Origin: Streptomyces formicae | GTDB lineage: Bacteria; Actinomycetota; Actinomycetes; Streptomycetales; Streptomycetaceae | Direction: 5' to 3' | NCBI RefSeq assembly: GCF_002556545.1 | Contig: NZ_CP022685.1 | Location: 9,464,001-9,528,000, forward strand | DNA: 64,000 nucleotides | In this document: piece after piece, positions 1-8,114 of the stretch | Position numbering within the stretch: position 1 is the stretch's first letter | How the letters are laid out: every line of letters begins with the position of its first letter | The notes under the pieces: model-generated | What the model was told of the DNA's origin: nothing | Seen by the model: only the letters and a program-made list of their open reading frames with translations | Databases searched by the model: none | Translations under genes and position numbers: made by a program

Positions 1-1138
1 CGCGCAGCACGTGCTGGGAGCCCATCGAGGCACCGTTGGCCGCGGGTATCTGCCAGCGGGTGTGCGGCCCGCCGGGACCGTTGAACGAGCCGCGCGAGAG
101 CATGCTCCAGATCCCGGTGTAGGCCCGGCGCAGCGGGGTGCCGTACGGGTTGTTGTAGTTGTCGCCGATGCCCAGGATGTGGCTGAGCTCATGGGCGTAC
201 ACGGCCATTCCGGAGCTCTCGGCCTGGGTGGACGAGCCCTCCGAGGCGTTGGGCCAGATGCGGGCCGCGGCCGCCCAGGAAGTCCACGGCACGTAACGGG
301 TGCTGGCGGCGTTGCCACCGGAGGCGATGGGCGCGGGCGGCCCCCACGCGGTCGGCACGCCCTGTGGGCCGGTGAACTTCATCTGGCCGAACTCCTGCCA
401 GACGGACGACTCGTCCTGCCCGGCGGTGAGGAAGAAGACGAAGTCGTACTTCCCGGTCTCGCCGCCGCCGACGTCGGCCGTCCAGGCGGCCTTGCCGTCG
501 GCGCGGATGTCCTTGCCGCAGGTGCTGCCCTGCGGGCACGCGCCGGGGTTCATGCCGGGCTCGATGCCGTACTGGAAGGACTTGAACGGCATGCGGTAGA
601 CGCCGAACGAGGTCAGGTCGACCCCGATGCGGCCTCCGGAGTCCTCCATCCAGTACTCGTTGATGGTGTGACCGCGATTGAGGGCGCCCGGCTTGTTGAG
701 GAAGTCCCGGTAGAAGGCGGGTAGTTGCGCGCGGGGGACGTTCGACGCGCTGGGCTGCGGGTTGCCGAAGAGGGAGGAGCCGGCCGGTTTGCTGACCGTG
801 AACTCCTCGTCGGGGTAGTCCAGGAGGACCAGGGCGCCCTTGAAGGTGCGCCGGGTGGGCTCGAGTTCGGGATCGGCCCAGTCGGTGCCGGGGACGGAGC
901 GGTAGTCCGCCCACGTCATGTCGTCGGGGTTCTGCCAGCGCTGCGGATCGGTCGGCTGGACGAGCGGCGGCCGGTGCGGCCGGTCGGCGGCGCGCGGATT
1001 CGCCTGGGCGGGGCCCGCGGCGACGGCGGCGGCGAGGAGTCCGAGCAGCGCGGCGACGAGCGTCCACCCGCGGACTCGGGAGCGGGTGCGGGTCCGGGGT
1101 CCAGTGGTGCGGTGCGTTCGCGTACGACGGAGGAACAA
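1..1138 (-). CDS. Secreted M6-family metalloprotease (partial, C-terminus off the left edge)
   Basis: Reads leftward and is cut by the window edge, leaving about 379 residues. An N-terminal signal peptide is visible: a run of Arg residues, then a hydrophobic core ending GPAQA. The visible C-terminal part holds HELSHILGIGD, the HExxHxxGxxD zinc signature of M6 (immune inhibitor A-like) peptidases, followed by the Met-turn-like IWSMLSRG. The chosen start is a TTG about 7 nt after GAGGTGA, because an in-frame TGA lies directly upstream. Expected to be an exported zinc endopeptidase. Family assignment is firm from the motif; the substrate is unknown. Confidence 0.88.
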   Translation of the reverse strand, partial: MFLRRTRTHRTTGPRTRTRSRVRGWTLVAALLGLLAAAVAAGPAQANPRAADRPHRPPLVQPTDPQRWQNPDDMTWADYRSVPGTDWADPELEPTRRTFKGALVLLDYPDEEFTVSKPAGSSLFGNPQPSASNVPRAQLPAFYRDFLNKPGALNRGHTINEYWMEDSGGRIGVDLTSFGVYRMPFKSFQYGIEPGMNPGACPQGSTCGKDIRADGKAAWTADVGGGETGKYDFVFFLTAGQDESSVWQEFGQMKFTGPQGVPTAWGPPAPIASGGNAASTRYVPWTSWAAAARIWPNASEGSSTQAESSGMAVYAHELSHILGIGDNYNNPYGTPLRRAYTGIWSMLSRGSFNGPGGPHTRWQIPAANGASMGSQHVLR

Positions 1139-1370
1139 GGCTCACCTCATGTGTGGAGGATGTGTCTTGCCTGGAGGTTGTGGGCCAGAACATGACAAGC
1201 CGTTCGAGCCGTACCCTCCGCCGAAGCTCGTGGGGTGTCAACGCACTTTTGGGACGGTTGCGACGTGGGGTTGCCGAAATGTGCCGCCGGGCCGCAGGAG
1301 GCGCCCCCCCCGCCCAGGGAAGGAGGAGTCGCCTCCGCGGCCTCGTACGGCCGCCCGGCAGGGTGCGCGC

Positions 1371-2075
1371 TCAGGCGTCCCGGCACTCCACGTGGCCCCA
1401 GCCGTGCGCGTTCTTCGCGATCTTCTCACCGGCGGCGTAGGGCTTCTGGCAGTGGCAGCGGCCGGGGAACTTGGCCTTGATCGTGGCGCTCGACGACGAC
1501 TTCTTCGCGCGCCCGGCCGAGCCCGCGCCGGCGCGGGAGGTCCGGGCCGTGCGGGCGCCGGGGGAGGCCGTCATGCGCTCGGGCCGGGGCTCGGGGATCG
1601 TCAGCGCGCCGTGGGCGGTGCCCGCGGGCTCCTGCGACGTAGCGGCGTCGCTGGCCGCGACGTCGGCGATGGCGTTGAGGGGGTCGCCGTCCACCTGGTG
1701 CGCCGCCACGTGCTGGAAGGTCACCGCGCGGTTCTGCAGGAGGGCGTCGATGCGGACGACGAGTTCCTTGTTGGCGACCGGCTTCTTCGCCGCGGTCAGC
1801 CACCCGTTCCGCTTCCAGGACGCGATCCACTTGGTGACCGCGTTCATCGCGTACTGGCTGTCCATGCGGACCTCCAGCGGGACCGCGGGATCCGTGGCCT
1901 CCAACAGCTCCGCCAGCGCGGTCAGCTCCGCCACGTTGTTCGTCGAGTGGCCCAGCGGACCGGCCTCCCAGCGCTGCGGCGTACCGTCGGAGTCGGCGAC
2001 GACCCAGGCCCATGCGGCAGGCCCCGGGTTCTTCTTGGCCGCTCCGTCGCAGGCGGCAATGATCAAGTCGGACAT
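1371..2075 (-). CDS. RNase HI-type ribonuclease with Cys/His C-terminal tail
   Basis: A 234-residue protein. The N-terminal ~145 residues form an RNase H fold that cleaves RNA in RNA:DNA hybrids. The DEDD metal-binding residues are recognisable as D10, E50 (in NNVAELTA), D72 (MDSQY) and D138 (near DPLNAIAD). After a Pro/Ala/Ser-rich linker (about 150-195) comes a short tail with C207, C209, H224/H228 and C231 (pattern CHC...GWGHVEC) that could bind zinc. Stand-alone bacterial RNase HI is about 155 residues, so the tail is an extra module of unknown role. It is a single gene with no obvious operon partner. Confidence 0.87.
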   Translation of the reverse strand: MSDLIIAACDGAAKKNPGPAAWAWVVADSDGTPQRWEAGPLGHSTNNVAELTALAELLEATDPAVPLEVRMDSQYAMNAVTKWIASWKRNGWLTAAKKPVANKELVVRIDALLQNRAVTFQHVAAHQVDGDPLNAIADVAASDAATSQEPAGTAHGALTIPEPRPERMTASPGARTARTSRAGAGSAGRAKKSSSSATIKAKFPGRCHCQKPYAAGEKIAKNAHGWGHVECRDA

Positions 2076-2195
2076 CCCCCGATGATTTCATCCGGCGGAG
2101 GGTGCTCGGGACGGACGCGGCGACTGCCCTTCCGGTCGGACGAGCCTGCCCGGAAGTCTCCTGACGCGCTGCGCGCCTTCTCCTAACGTTGCCGG

Positions 2196-3596
2196 GTGAG
2201 CCTTTGGACCTCCCTGGAACCTTCCTCTACGACCGTCGACCCCGGTGACACCACCACGGTGCGGCTACGGGTGCGCAACACCGGTGACGTCGTCGACGCG
2301 TACCGCATCGACCCGGTCGGCGAACTCGCCCCATGGACCACGGTGGAACCCGCGGAGCTGCGGCTCTACCCAGGGACGATCGGCACGGTGGAGCTGAGAT
2401 GCACACCACCGCGTACGCCGGACGTCACCGCGGGCCCGCACCCGTACGCCGTGCGGATCACGCCGACGGAACACCGGGGGGCCGCCACCGTCGCCGAGGG
2501 GACGATCAACGTCACCCCCTTCACCGAGGTGCGCGCCGAACTGGTGCCGCAGGTGGTCAGCGGATGGTTCCGGGGCAAGCCGCAGCTCGCGGTGGACAAC
2601 CTCGGCAACACCCCGGTCACCGCGTCGCTCACCGGCGGCGACACCGGTGACCAGCTGTCGTACGACATCGAGCCGGGCAACGTCCAGATCGAGCCGGGCC
2701 GGGCCGCGTTCGTCCGCACGACACTGCGGCCCCAGCAGATCATCTGGCTCGGGGCCAAGCAGAAGCAGCCCTACGCGGTGTCCGTGCGGCGCTCCGGCAC
2801 CGAGCCGATCGACGTGAACGGCACCTTCGTGCAGCGCGGCGTCCTGCCGGGCTGGCTGGCCGTCATCGTCGCCCTTCTCCTCGCCGCGACGATCGCGTTC
2901 GTCACCATCTGGCTGAGCCACCGGCCGCAGTTGCAGACCGCGGCGCGGGAGCTGCCGCAGCAGGCGGGCAAGCTCAAGCCGGACGGCGAGGCCCCGCCGC
3001 CCAGCAAACCGGCGCCCACGCCCGAGGAGAAGGAGAAGGAGAAGGAGGACGACTCCGACAAGGGCGGCGAGGAGAAGCCCGGAGGCGGCGGAGGCGGCGG
3101 CGGGGGAGACGAGAAGCCCAAGGAGGAGAAGCGCACGGCGGCCACCGCGGTGCGTGAACTCGCCTCCCGCAGCGAGGGCCGCCACATCTGCTACCGCGCC
3201 TTCGTCCAGGGCAAAGGCTGGCAGGACCCCGTCTGCGACGGGGCCGAGGCGGGCACGACCGGCAAGGGCACGCCCATCAAGGCGCTGAACATCGCGACCT
3301 CCGGCACGGGCGGTGTCACCGGGGCCGGCGCGTACGTGGTCGAAGGCTGGCGCGACGGCGACAAGTGGCAGCAGGCGGACGACGCGACGGACATGGTCAT
3401 CGGCAGCACCGAGGAGTCGGACCCCGTGCTGCAGGGCCACACCCTCAAGGTCGTCGACGGATCCGTGTGCCTCGACGCCCATCTGCAGGGCGGGGAGTGG
3501 CTGGAGCAGACGTGCACCGACGCCGGGAACTGGAAGTACGGCGGCAGCCCCATGGAGCAGAACATCCCGCTGGAGGCGGTGCGTTTCACCGTCTGA
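2196..3596 (+). CDS. Membrane-anchored protein with Ig-like N-terminus and C-terminal ChW repeats
   Basis: A 466-residue protein starting at GTG. Residues 1-210 are beta-rich and resemble Ig/adhesion-type repeats (TVDPGDTTTVRLRVRNTGD). One transmembrane segment lies near 215-240 (GWLAVIVALLLAATIAFVTI). It is followed by a charged, Gly-rich linker (EKEKEKEDD, then a G9 run). The C-terminal ~140 residues contain two copies of a ChW-like pattern (hydrophobic repeat with conserved Trp): one around GKGWQDPVCDGAEAGTTGKG and a looser one around GGEWLEQTC. ChW domains are surface or ligand-binding modules. The N-terminus has no signal peptide, so topology is uncertain. The next gene is convergent. 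Confidence 0.75.
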   Translation: MSLWTSLEPSSTTVDPGDTTTVRLRVRNTGDVVDAYRIDPVGELAPWTTVEPAELRLYPGTIGTVELRCTPPRTPDVTAGPHPYAVRITPTEHRGAATVAEGTINVTPFTEVRAELVPQVVSGWFRGKPQLAVDNLGNTPVTASLTGGDTGDQLSYDIEPGNVQIEPGRAAFVRTTLRPQQIIWLGAKQKQPYAVSVRRSGTEPIDVNGTFVQRGVLPGWLAVIVALLLAATIAFVTIWLSHRPQLQTAARELPQQAGKLKPDGEAPPPSKPAPTPEEKEKEKEDDSDKGGEEKPGGGGGGGGGDEKPKEEKRTAATAVRELASRSEGRHICYRAFVQGKGWQDPVCDGAEAGTTGKGTPIKALNIATSGTGGVTGAGAYVVEGWRDGDKWQQADDATDMVIGSTEESDPVLQGHTLKVVDGSVCLDAHLQGGEWLEQTCTDAGNWKYGGSPMEQNIPLEAVRFTV

Positions 3597-3649
3597 GGCC
3601 CACACCCGTCGGGCTTCCCGCCCGTCAGGATCCCCGCCCGTCCCCGTGA

Positions 3650-4360
3650 TCAGATGAAACCCTCGCGCAGGGCGTACGCCACCACGTGCGCCCTGTTGCG
3701 CAGGTGCAGCCGGGTGGTGAGGCCGTACATCACGTTCTTGACGGTGCGTTCGGAGTACGACAGCTTCAGGGCGATCTCCGAGTTGTCGAAGCCGTCGGCC
3801 ACCAGGCGCACCACGTCCACCTCGCGCTTGGTGAAGCTCACCAGGAACCCGGGCTGATCGGCGCTGTCGTTCTGGAGGCGCCGCACCTGGGAGATGAGCT
3901 GGGCCAGCAGGTCCGCGGGCAGGTCACCGCCTCCCTTGGCGGCGGTGAGCACCGCCCGTACCAGGCGCTGGGCGGTCGCCTCGTGGCGCCAGACGATGGC
4001 GCCGACACCGCACTCGACGACGTCGAGGAGCTCGTGCTCGCGGACGGTTCCCGCGACGAGCACCGCGCGCGAGCCCTCGCTGCGCACGGCGCGCCTGAGC
4101 CGGGTGAGCGCGGCCTCGTCGATGGTGTCCTCGATGAACAGGGCGACGGTGGCGGGGCCGGAGTTCTTGCACAGCTCCACCTCCGGATGGCGGCGCAGCT
4201 GGCTGAGGACCCCCTCATGGGTGATCGGGTCGGGGGCGGTGACGGCGACCCGCACCCGGTGCGCGGTCGGTACGTGGGCCGCTGCGGGCGCCGCGGGTGC
4301 GGTGGCGGCGGAGTTCTCGGTGGGTGCCGGGACTGCGCAGGCCGGGGGCGAGCTGGGCAA
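3650..4360 (-). CDS. LuxR-family (NarL-like) response-regulator-type transcription factor
   Basis: About 236 residues. A receiver-like N-terminal domain (VRVAVTAPDPITHEGVLSQLRR... VALFIEDTIDEAA) is followed by a C-terminal LuxR helix-turn-helix (FTKREVDVVRLVADGFDNSEIALKLSYSERTVKNVMYGL). The usual phospho-acceptor Asp context of a receiver is not obvious, so it may be an atypical, unphosphorylated regulator. The start chosen is the TTG at 4360, which follows AAAGGAAG. An in-frame ATG at 4426 lies inside the perfect hairpin that terminates the upstream gene and is less likely. Target genes are unknown. Confidence 0.84.
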   Translation of the reverse strand: MPSSPPACAVPAPTENSAATAPAAPAAAHVPTAHRVRVAVTAPDPITHEGVLSQLRRHPEVELCKNSGPATVALFIEDTIDEAALTRLRRAVRSEGSRAVLVAGTVREHELLDVVECGVGAIVWRHEATAQRLVRAVLTAAKGGGDLPADLLAQLISQVRRLQNDSADQPGFLVSFTKREVDVVRLVADGFDNSEIALKLSYSERTVKNVMYGLTTRLHLRNRAHVVAYALREGFI

Positions 4361-4390
4361 GGGAGCTTCCTTTCGGGATCCGGCCGGGGG

Positions 4391-4428
4391 CCGTGCGCCG
4401 CCGGTCCCGCGGGACCGGCGGCGCACGG
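4391..4428 (-). terminator. Perfect 38-bp palindromic terminator
   Basis: Two perfectly complementary 19-nt arms (4391-4409 and 4410-4428, starting CCGTGCGCCGCC) lie 6 nt past the stop of the FG-GAP gene and before the LuxR gene. No T-run follows, as is common for Streptomyces hairpin terminators. A perfect palindrome with no loop could also be an operator. Confidence 0.65.
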
Positions 4429-4434
4429 TGGTGA

Positions 4435-5181
4435 TCAGGAGCAGGACGTGAAGAAGTGCTTCCAGCCATCGGTGGGCATGGCCGGCGGCTCGGCCGGGGT
4501 ACCGGTCTCGCCGTACTTCTGGTCCAGGTCGTAGTCGAACTTGCCCGGGCCGCTGTTCGCCTTGGACAGACGGACGGACCGCTCCCAGACCCCGTCACCC
4601 GCGTTGGTGAGGATCGCGAGGTCCGGGTAGGCGTCGCCGCCGTAGTTGGCGACGCGGAGCTGCTTGACCTCGCTGCTGTCGCCGATGTCCAGCTTCCGGG
4701 CGGAGGCGGAGCTCAGGTCGGCGCGCTTGAGCGGTCCCGGCCGGTACTGGGCGACGCGAGCGGAGTTGGGGTCGTCCACGCCGGACGGCTTGACGATGTT
4801 GACGACGAGGTCCAGCTTGCCGTCCTTCTGGAAGTCGGCGACCGCGGCGCTCGTGATCTCGCCCGACCTCGTGCCGACCAGGTCGCGAACGGCCTTCTTG
4901 GCGCCGAACGAGCCGTCCGCCGCGCCCCACTGGACCGTCATCTTGGTGCCGGTGTGGCCGGGGTTCGAGATCTTGTCGGGGCGGCCGTCACCGTCGAGGT
5001 CACCGACCAGCGTGGTGGCGTCGGCCAGGCACGGGGCCGCTGCCCGCGCGGCCTTGCCGGACCGTCCCGCGTCGTCCGAGGCCGAAGAGCCGGCCGCACT
5101 GGCCTGGTACCCGGCGACGGTCAGGGTCAGGGCGACGGCCGCGACCGGCGCGGCGATCAGCCGTGAGCGCTTGCTGAGCAT
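4435..5181 (-). CDS. Secreted FG-GAP/VCBS-repeat protein
   Basis: A 248-residue protein. The start is the ATG at 5181 behind GGAG, giving a signal peptide MLSKRSRLIAAPVAAVALTL followed by AGYQASAAG. The mature part has beta-propeller-type repeats with calcium-binding-like DxDxDG loops: DLDGDGRPDKI, DFQKDGKLDLVVN and NYGGDAYPDLAI. Such exported FG-GAP proteins are common in Streptomyces; their ligands are mostly unknown. Two cysteines (in APCLADA and at the C-terminal TSCS) could form a disulfide closing the domain. The gene is monocistronic, with a strong hairpin just after its stop. Confidence 0.8.
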   Translation of the reverse strand: MLSKRSRLIAAPVAAVALTLTVAGYQASAAGSSASDDAGRSGKAARAAAPCLADATTLVGDLDGDGRPDKISNPGHTGTKMTVQWGAADGSFGAKKAVRDLVGTRSGEITSAAVADFQKDGKLDLVVNIVKPSGVDDPNSARVAQYRPGPLKRADLSSASARKLDIGDSSEVKQLRVANYGGDAYPDLAILTNAGDGVWERSVRLSKANSGPGKFDYDLDQKYGETGTPAEPPAMPTDGWKHFFTSCS

Positions 5182-5580
5182 GTACGAACTCCAATGTCGA
5201 TACTGCTGGATTGTGCTGCGCGACCGGTTCCTCACCACGCCTCGAACGGGGGTGACATCCCTGAGGACGTGGGGCGTGGGGATCTCCCGGATGAGCACTC
5301 CTCAACCCTGCGGCGCGAGGTGTTCCGATGGCCAGGAATCCCGGGCAGGTGGGGACACTGGAACGCGAAAACGGCCCCTGACCAGGGCGAATGGGAGATG
5401 CCTGGGACGCGGCGGTGGGACGCCGCTCTTCTCGGGGCCCGGCGCGGACCGACGGCACGGGGTCGGCCCGCCGCGCGACCACCTGATCGTCGGACGGCCG
5501 CGCGGCGGGCTCAAGGGCCGCGGCGGCAGGAAGGAGGACATCGAGGGGGACGTTGCGGCCATCACGGCTCACGTCCGCCC
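5182..5580. other. Intergenic region with no convincing gene
   Basis: About 400 bp separate the stop of the SDR gene (reading leftward) from the start of the FG-GAP gene. Apart from the inverted repeat at 5466-5510 I see no RNA gene, operator or small ORF with a ribosome binding site. The promoter of the FG-GAP gene must lie near 5200-5250, but no clear -35/-10 pair stands out. Confidence 0.5.
5466..5510 (-). terminator. GC-rich stem-loop downstream of the SDR gene
   Basis: A 12-bp perfect inverted repeat (GCCCGCCGCGCG at 5466-5477 and its complement at 5499-5510) with a 21-nt loop, about 70 nt past the leftward SDR stop codon. It is a plausible factor-independent terminator for that gene. 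Confidence 0.5.
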
Positions 5581-6531
5581 CTACGAGAATCCGAGCGCCG
5601 GGTCGACGCCCACCAGTTCACAGCTCGCGGCCCACAGGCGGGCGGCGACGTCCGGGTCGGTCATGTGGGCGCGGGCGGGCTCGAGGCGTGGTGCGCCGCG
5701 CAGGCCGAAGACCCGCGGCCCCCACAACTGCCCGCCCCGCACCTCCGGGTCCAGGACGGCGCGTACGACGGGGCGTGCCCCGGCCTCCTTGCCCTGCACC
5801 ATGAGCCCGGCGGGCAGGGCGCGCAGCCGTGCGCCGCCGGTGGTCACGTGGACCGGCGGGCGGGAGGGGGTGAGGGAGTCGAGCGCGCCACCGGGATGCG
5901 CCACCACACTGAGCACCGTGCTGCCCGTGGCACGCAGGCGGCGATCGAGTGCGAAGCCGAAGGACATCTGGGCCAGTTTCGAACGGCCGTAGGTGCGCCC
6001 CGGCCGATAGTCACGGGCCGACTGCAGATCGTCCAGGTCCAGCCGCTCGGAGCGGGCCGCGAAGCTGCCCACCGTCACGACGCGGCCCGCCGGGGCCGCC
6101 GACAGCAGAGGGGCGAGCCAGTGGGTGAGGGCGAAGTGGCCGAGGTGGTTGGTGCCGAACATCAGCTCGTGGCCGTCCTGGGTCTCCCGGCGCGGCGGAT
6201 CGTCGAGCGCGACGCCCGCGTTGTGGACCACCGCGTCGAGACGGTCGAGGTTCAGCCTGTCCGCGGCGTATGTCAGGGAGGACAGGTCGGCGAGGTCCAG
6301 GGGAAGGCGACGCAACCGAGCGCCGGGCACGCGTGAGCGGATCGAGGCCATGGCGGCGTCGGCCTTCGTGGCGTCCCTGCTGCCGAGTACGACGACGGCA
6401 CCGGTGGCGGCGAGCTGCTCCGCGACGAAGTAGCCGATCCCGGCGTTGCCCCCGGTGATGAGGAAGACCTTGCCCTCGGCGGACGGCAGCAGGTGCACGT
6501 TCCACGGCCTGCTCGGGGATGCGGATGACAC
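5581..6531 (-). CDS. Short-chain dehydrogenase/reductase
   Basis: A 316-residue classical SDR. The Rossmann cofactor motif TGGNAGIG is at 26-33, a D-L-A segment follows (PLDLADLSSL), then HNAG, the catalytic Ser in VGSFAA and the active-site pair Y-x3-K as YGRSK. The arrangement resembles the retinol dehydrogenase/WW-oxidoreductase branch that acts on lipophilic alcohols or ketones with NADP(H). No linked regulator is obvious. The substrate cannot be inferred. Confidence 0.87.
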   Translation of the reverse strand: MSSASPSRPWNVHLLPSAEGKVFLITGGNAGIGYFVAEQLAATGAVVVLGSRDATKADAAMASIRSRVPGARLRRLPLDLADLSSLTYAADRLNLDRLDAVVHNAGVALDDPPRRETQDGHELMFGTNHLGHFALTHWLAPLLSAAPAGRVVTVGSFAARSERLDLDDLQSARDYRPGRTYGRSKLAQMSFGFALDRRLRATGSTVLSVVAHPGGALDSLTPSRPPVHVTTGGARLRALPAGLMVQGKEAGARPVVRAVLDPEVRGGQLWGPRVFGLRGAPRLEPARAHMTDPDVAARLWAASCELVGVDPALGFS

Positions 6532-6724
6532 GACGGAGGGCTCCTCGCACTCGGGGCGGCGTGCTCCCCGGGAAGCGCGTTCACGGGGAGCACCGACCCG
6601 TCCAAGGTCTCAACCGCCGCCGACAGGCCACCGACAGGTCATGCCCGTCGCCGACAGCTCTCCGACGGCACGGGTGGATACGCGCCGCGGCGAACCCCGC
6701 TCCCCGGTGCGGAACCGGCTGGCG

Positions 6725-7246
6725 TCACGCGGCGGAGTGCCGCTCCGCACCGCGCGAGATCCACTCCGCGACGTCCTCGGCCACCTCGGCGGGCCCGCGC
6801 CCGGTGGTGGTGAACGCGCGGTCCACCATGCCCCGGAGCTCCGCCGCGTCCTCGATCGCGTCCTGCACCTCGTCGGACTCCCAGCCGCGAGCGGCGAGGC
6901 GAGCGCGGCGGTCCTCGTCGGCGCAGTCGAGCCGCGCCCAGGCGACGGACGGCGGGTCGGCGACGCCCACGGCCGCGCTCGCCCACTCGTCGGGGGAGAG
7001 GGGACACAGGACCAGCACGGGTCGGCCCGCCCGGAGCATCATCGCCGCGATCTTCACCCAGAGCCTGTTGTAGTCGGGCCACACGGAGCTCGCCGAGGGC
7101 GAGGTGATGTCGATACCCAGCAAGCGCCCGTCGGCCTCCGGCAGTTCGTCGAAGTCGACGGTGCCGAACGGGTAGGGCCTCAAGTGGTCCAGGAGCGTGG
7201 TCTTTCCGGCACCGGGGGCGCCGGTGATGACGTGCAGTGTGGACAA
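6725..7246 (-). CDS. P-loop AAA/kinase-like ATPase
   Basis: About 173 residues from a TTG start preceded by AAGG. Walker A is GAPGAGKTT at residues 9-17, directly after the first strand (LHVITGAPG). An acidic D-F-D-E segment and a later LVLCPLSPDEW segment follow. Size and layout resemble small nucleotide/adenylate-kinase-like or AAA_33-type proteins that phosphorylate small molecules. A longer in-frame start at 7396 would add 50 residues of low-complexity Arg-rich sequence and is less likely. Function is unknown. Confidence 0.72.
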   Translation of the reverse strand: MSTLHVITGAPGAGKTTLLDHLRPYPFGTVDFDELPEADGRLLGIDITSPSASSVWPDYNRLWVKIAAMMLRAGRPVLVLCPLSPDEWASAAVGVADPPSVAWARLDCADEDRRARLAARGWESDEVQDAIEDAAELRGMVDRAFTTTGRGPAEVAEDVAEWISRGAERHSAA

Positions 7247-7575
7247 ACCCGCCCTTGCCTTCCTGGGCACGCGCTCATGCTCGTGTCTCGTGCCGACGTC
7301 CCGACCGACACGCGTCACCCTACCGGCGCGGTGTGACCACAGGACGTACGGAACTGCCGGAGCACGGCCCCCTTGGGAGGCACCCCGTTTCGGCATCCAT
7401 GATCGGGGAACTCCGTGACTCAGTGGGACGTCCGAGCCTTCCCGGGAGGGTTCGGCAGTGAGCCCGCCCTTCGCCCCTTGCTCCGCGGCAAGGGGCGAAG
7501 TCGCGGCAAGGGGAGACGAGCGGTTCTGAGCGGCGAGGGCGATCCGTGACCGGGGTCGCGAATTACCATGAACCG
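7247..7575. other. Divergent intergenic region with a stem-loop
   Basis: 329 bp between two divergent genes. A 13-bp perfect stem with a 6-nt loop (7469-7500) is the only marked structure. No small ORF with a good ribosome binding site was seen. Confidence 0.5.
7469..7500. terminator. 13-bp stem-loop between divergent genes
   Basis: Arms CTTCGCCCCTTGC (7469-7481) and its perfect complement (7488-7500) around loop TCCGCG. It has terminator shape but sits upstream of both flanking genes, so it could be an attenuator, an operator or a relic of a lost gene. Confidence 0.45.
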
Positions 7576-8049
7576 ATGGAAACGGTTCGAATAGCCCTCC
7601 CGAGACGTCAGCGGCGTTCCCTGCTCCTCGGCCTGGCGGTGGTGACGGTCGCTCTCGGTTCGATGGCGCTGTTCGTCCTTCCCCGCGCGTACGCGAACAC
7701 GACCAGCAGCGGCGCCGTCGCCACCACCGTCTTCACCGCCATCTGGCTGCCGAGCGTCTTCTACGTACTGAACCGGTCGTTCGGCACGACCACGCTCACG
7801 CCCGAGGGGATGCGGTTCAGCACGGCGGTGAGCCGACGTCTCGTCCCCTGGCACGAGATCACCCGCATCGAGGAGGAGCGCCGCACCGGCCGAGGCGGCG
7901 CCTCGTGGTGGGTCATCCGTGCCCATCTCGCGCGTGGCCGCCCGGTGGTCCTGCCGGGCGCGCTGTGCGACGGCCGGCAGGACGAGCGGTTCCTGGCGAC
8001 TCTGCGGACGCTCCACGAGTACCGGGCCTCGACGGTGCGGCAGCGGTGA
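7576..8049 (+). CDS. Small membrane protein with PH-like domain
   Basis: 157 residues from the ATG at 7576; an upstream GTG at 7546 would add ten residues. Two hydrophobic segments (SLLLGLAVVTVALGSMALFVL and a weaker AVATTVFTAIWLPSVFYVL) are followed by a soluble beta-rich tail (TTLTPEGMRFSTAVSRRLVPWHEITRIEEERR). The tail resembles the bacterial PH domain seen in many short actinobacterial membrane proteins. Role unknown. Confidence 0.65.
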   Translation: METVRIALPRRQRRSLLLGLAVVTVALGSMALFVLPRAYANTTSSGAVATTVFTAIWLPSVFYVLNRSFGTTTLTPEGMRFSTAVSRRLVPWHEITRIEEERRTGRGGASWWVIRAHLARGRPVVLPGALCDGRQDERFLATLRTLHEYRASTVRQR

Positions 8050-8051
8050 AC

Positions 8052-8100
8052 TTGTCGATTATCGATATGGTCCCCTAGTGTGAGGCATATCGAAAATCGA
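8052..8100 (+). promoter_or_regulatory. Promoter and inverted-repeat operator of the DUF2975-XRE operon
   Basis: A -35 TTGTCG (8052-8057), an 18-nt spacer and a -10 TAGTGT (8076-8081). The promoter is bracketed by TCGATTATCGATATG (8055-8069) and CATATCGAAAATCGA (8086-8100), which are inverted copies with one mismatch. The position over the promoter, and the XRE regulator at the end of the operon, suggest autoregulation. Confidence 0.6.
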
Positions 8101-8114
8101 TGGGGAGGAAAGTA

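Noticed and set aside
3088..3110. Run of GGAGGCGGCGG triplets as a possible microsatellite or regulatory repeat
   Set aside because: It encodes the Gly-rich linker of the ChW protein in frame and needs no other explanation.
4361..4426. Upstream ATG start (4426) for the LuxR regulator
   Set aside because: It lies inside the perfect terminator palindrome, and a better Shine-Dalgarno precedes the TTG at 4360.
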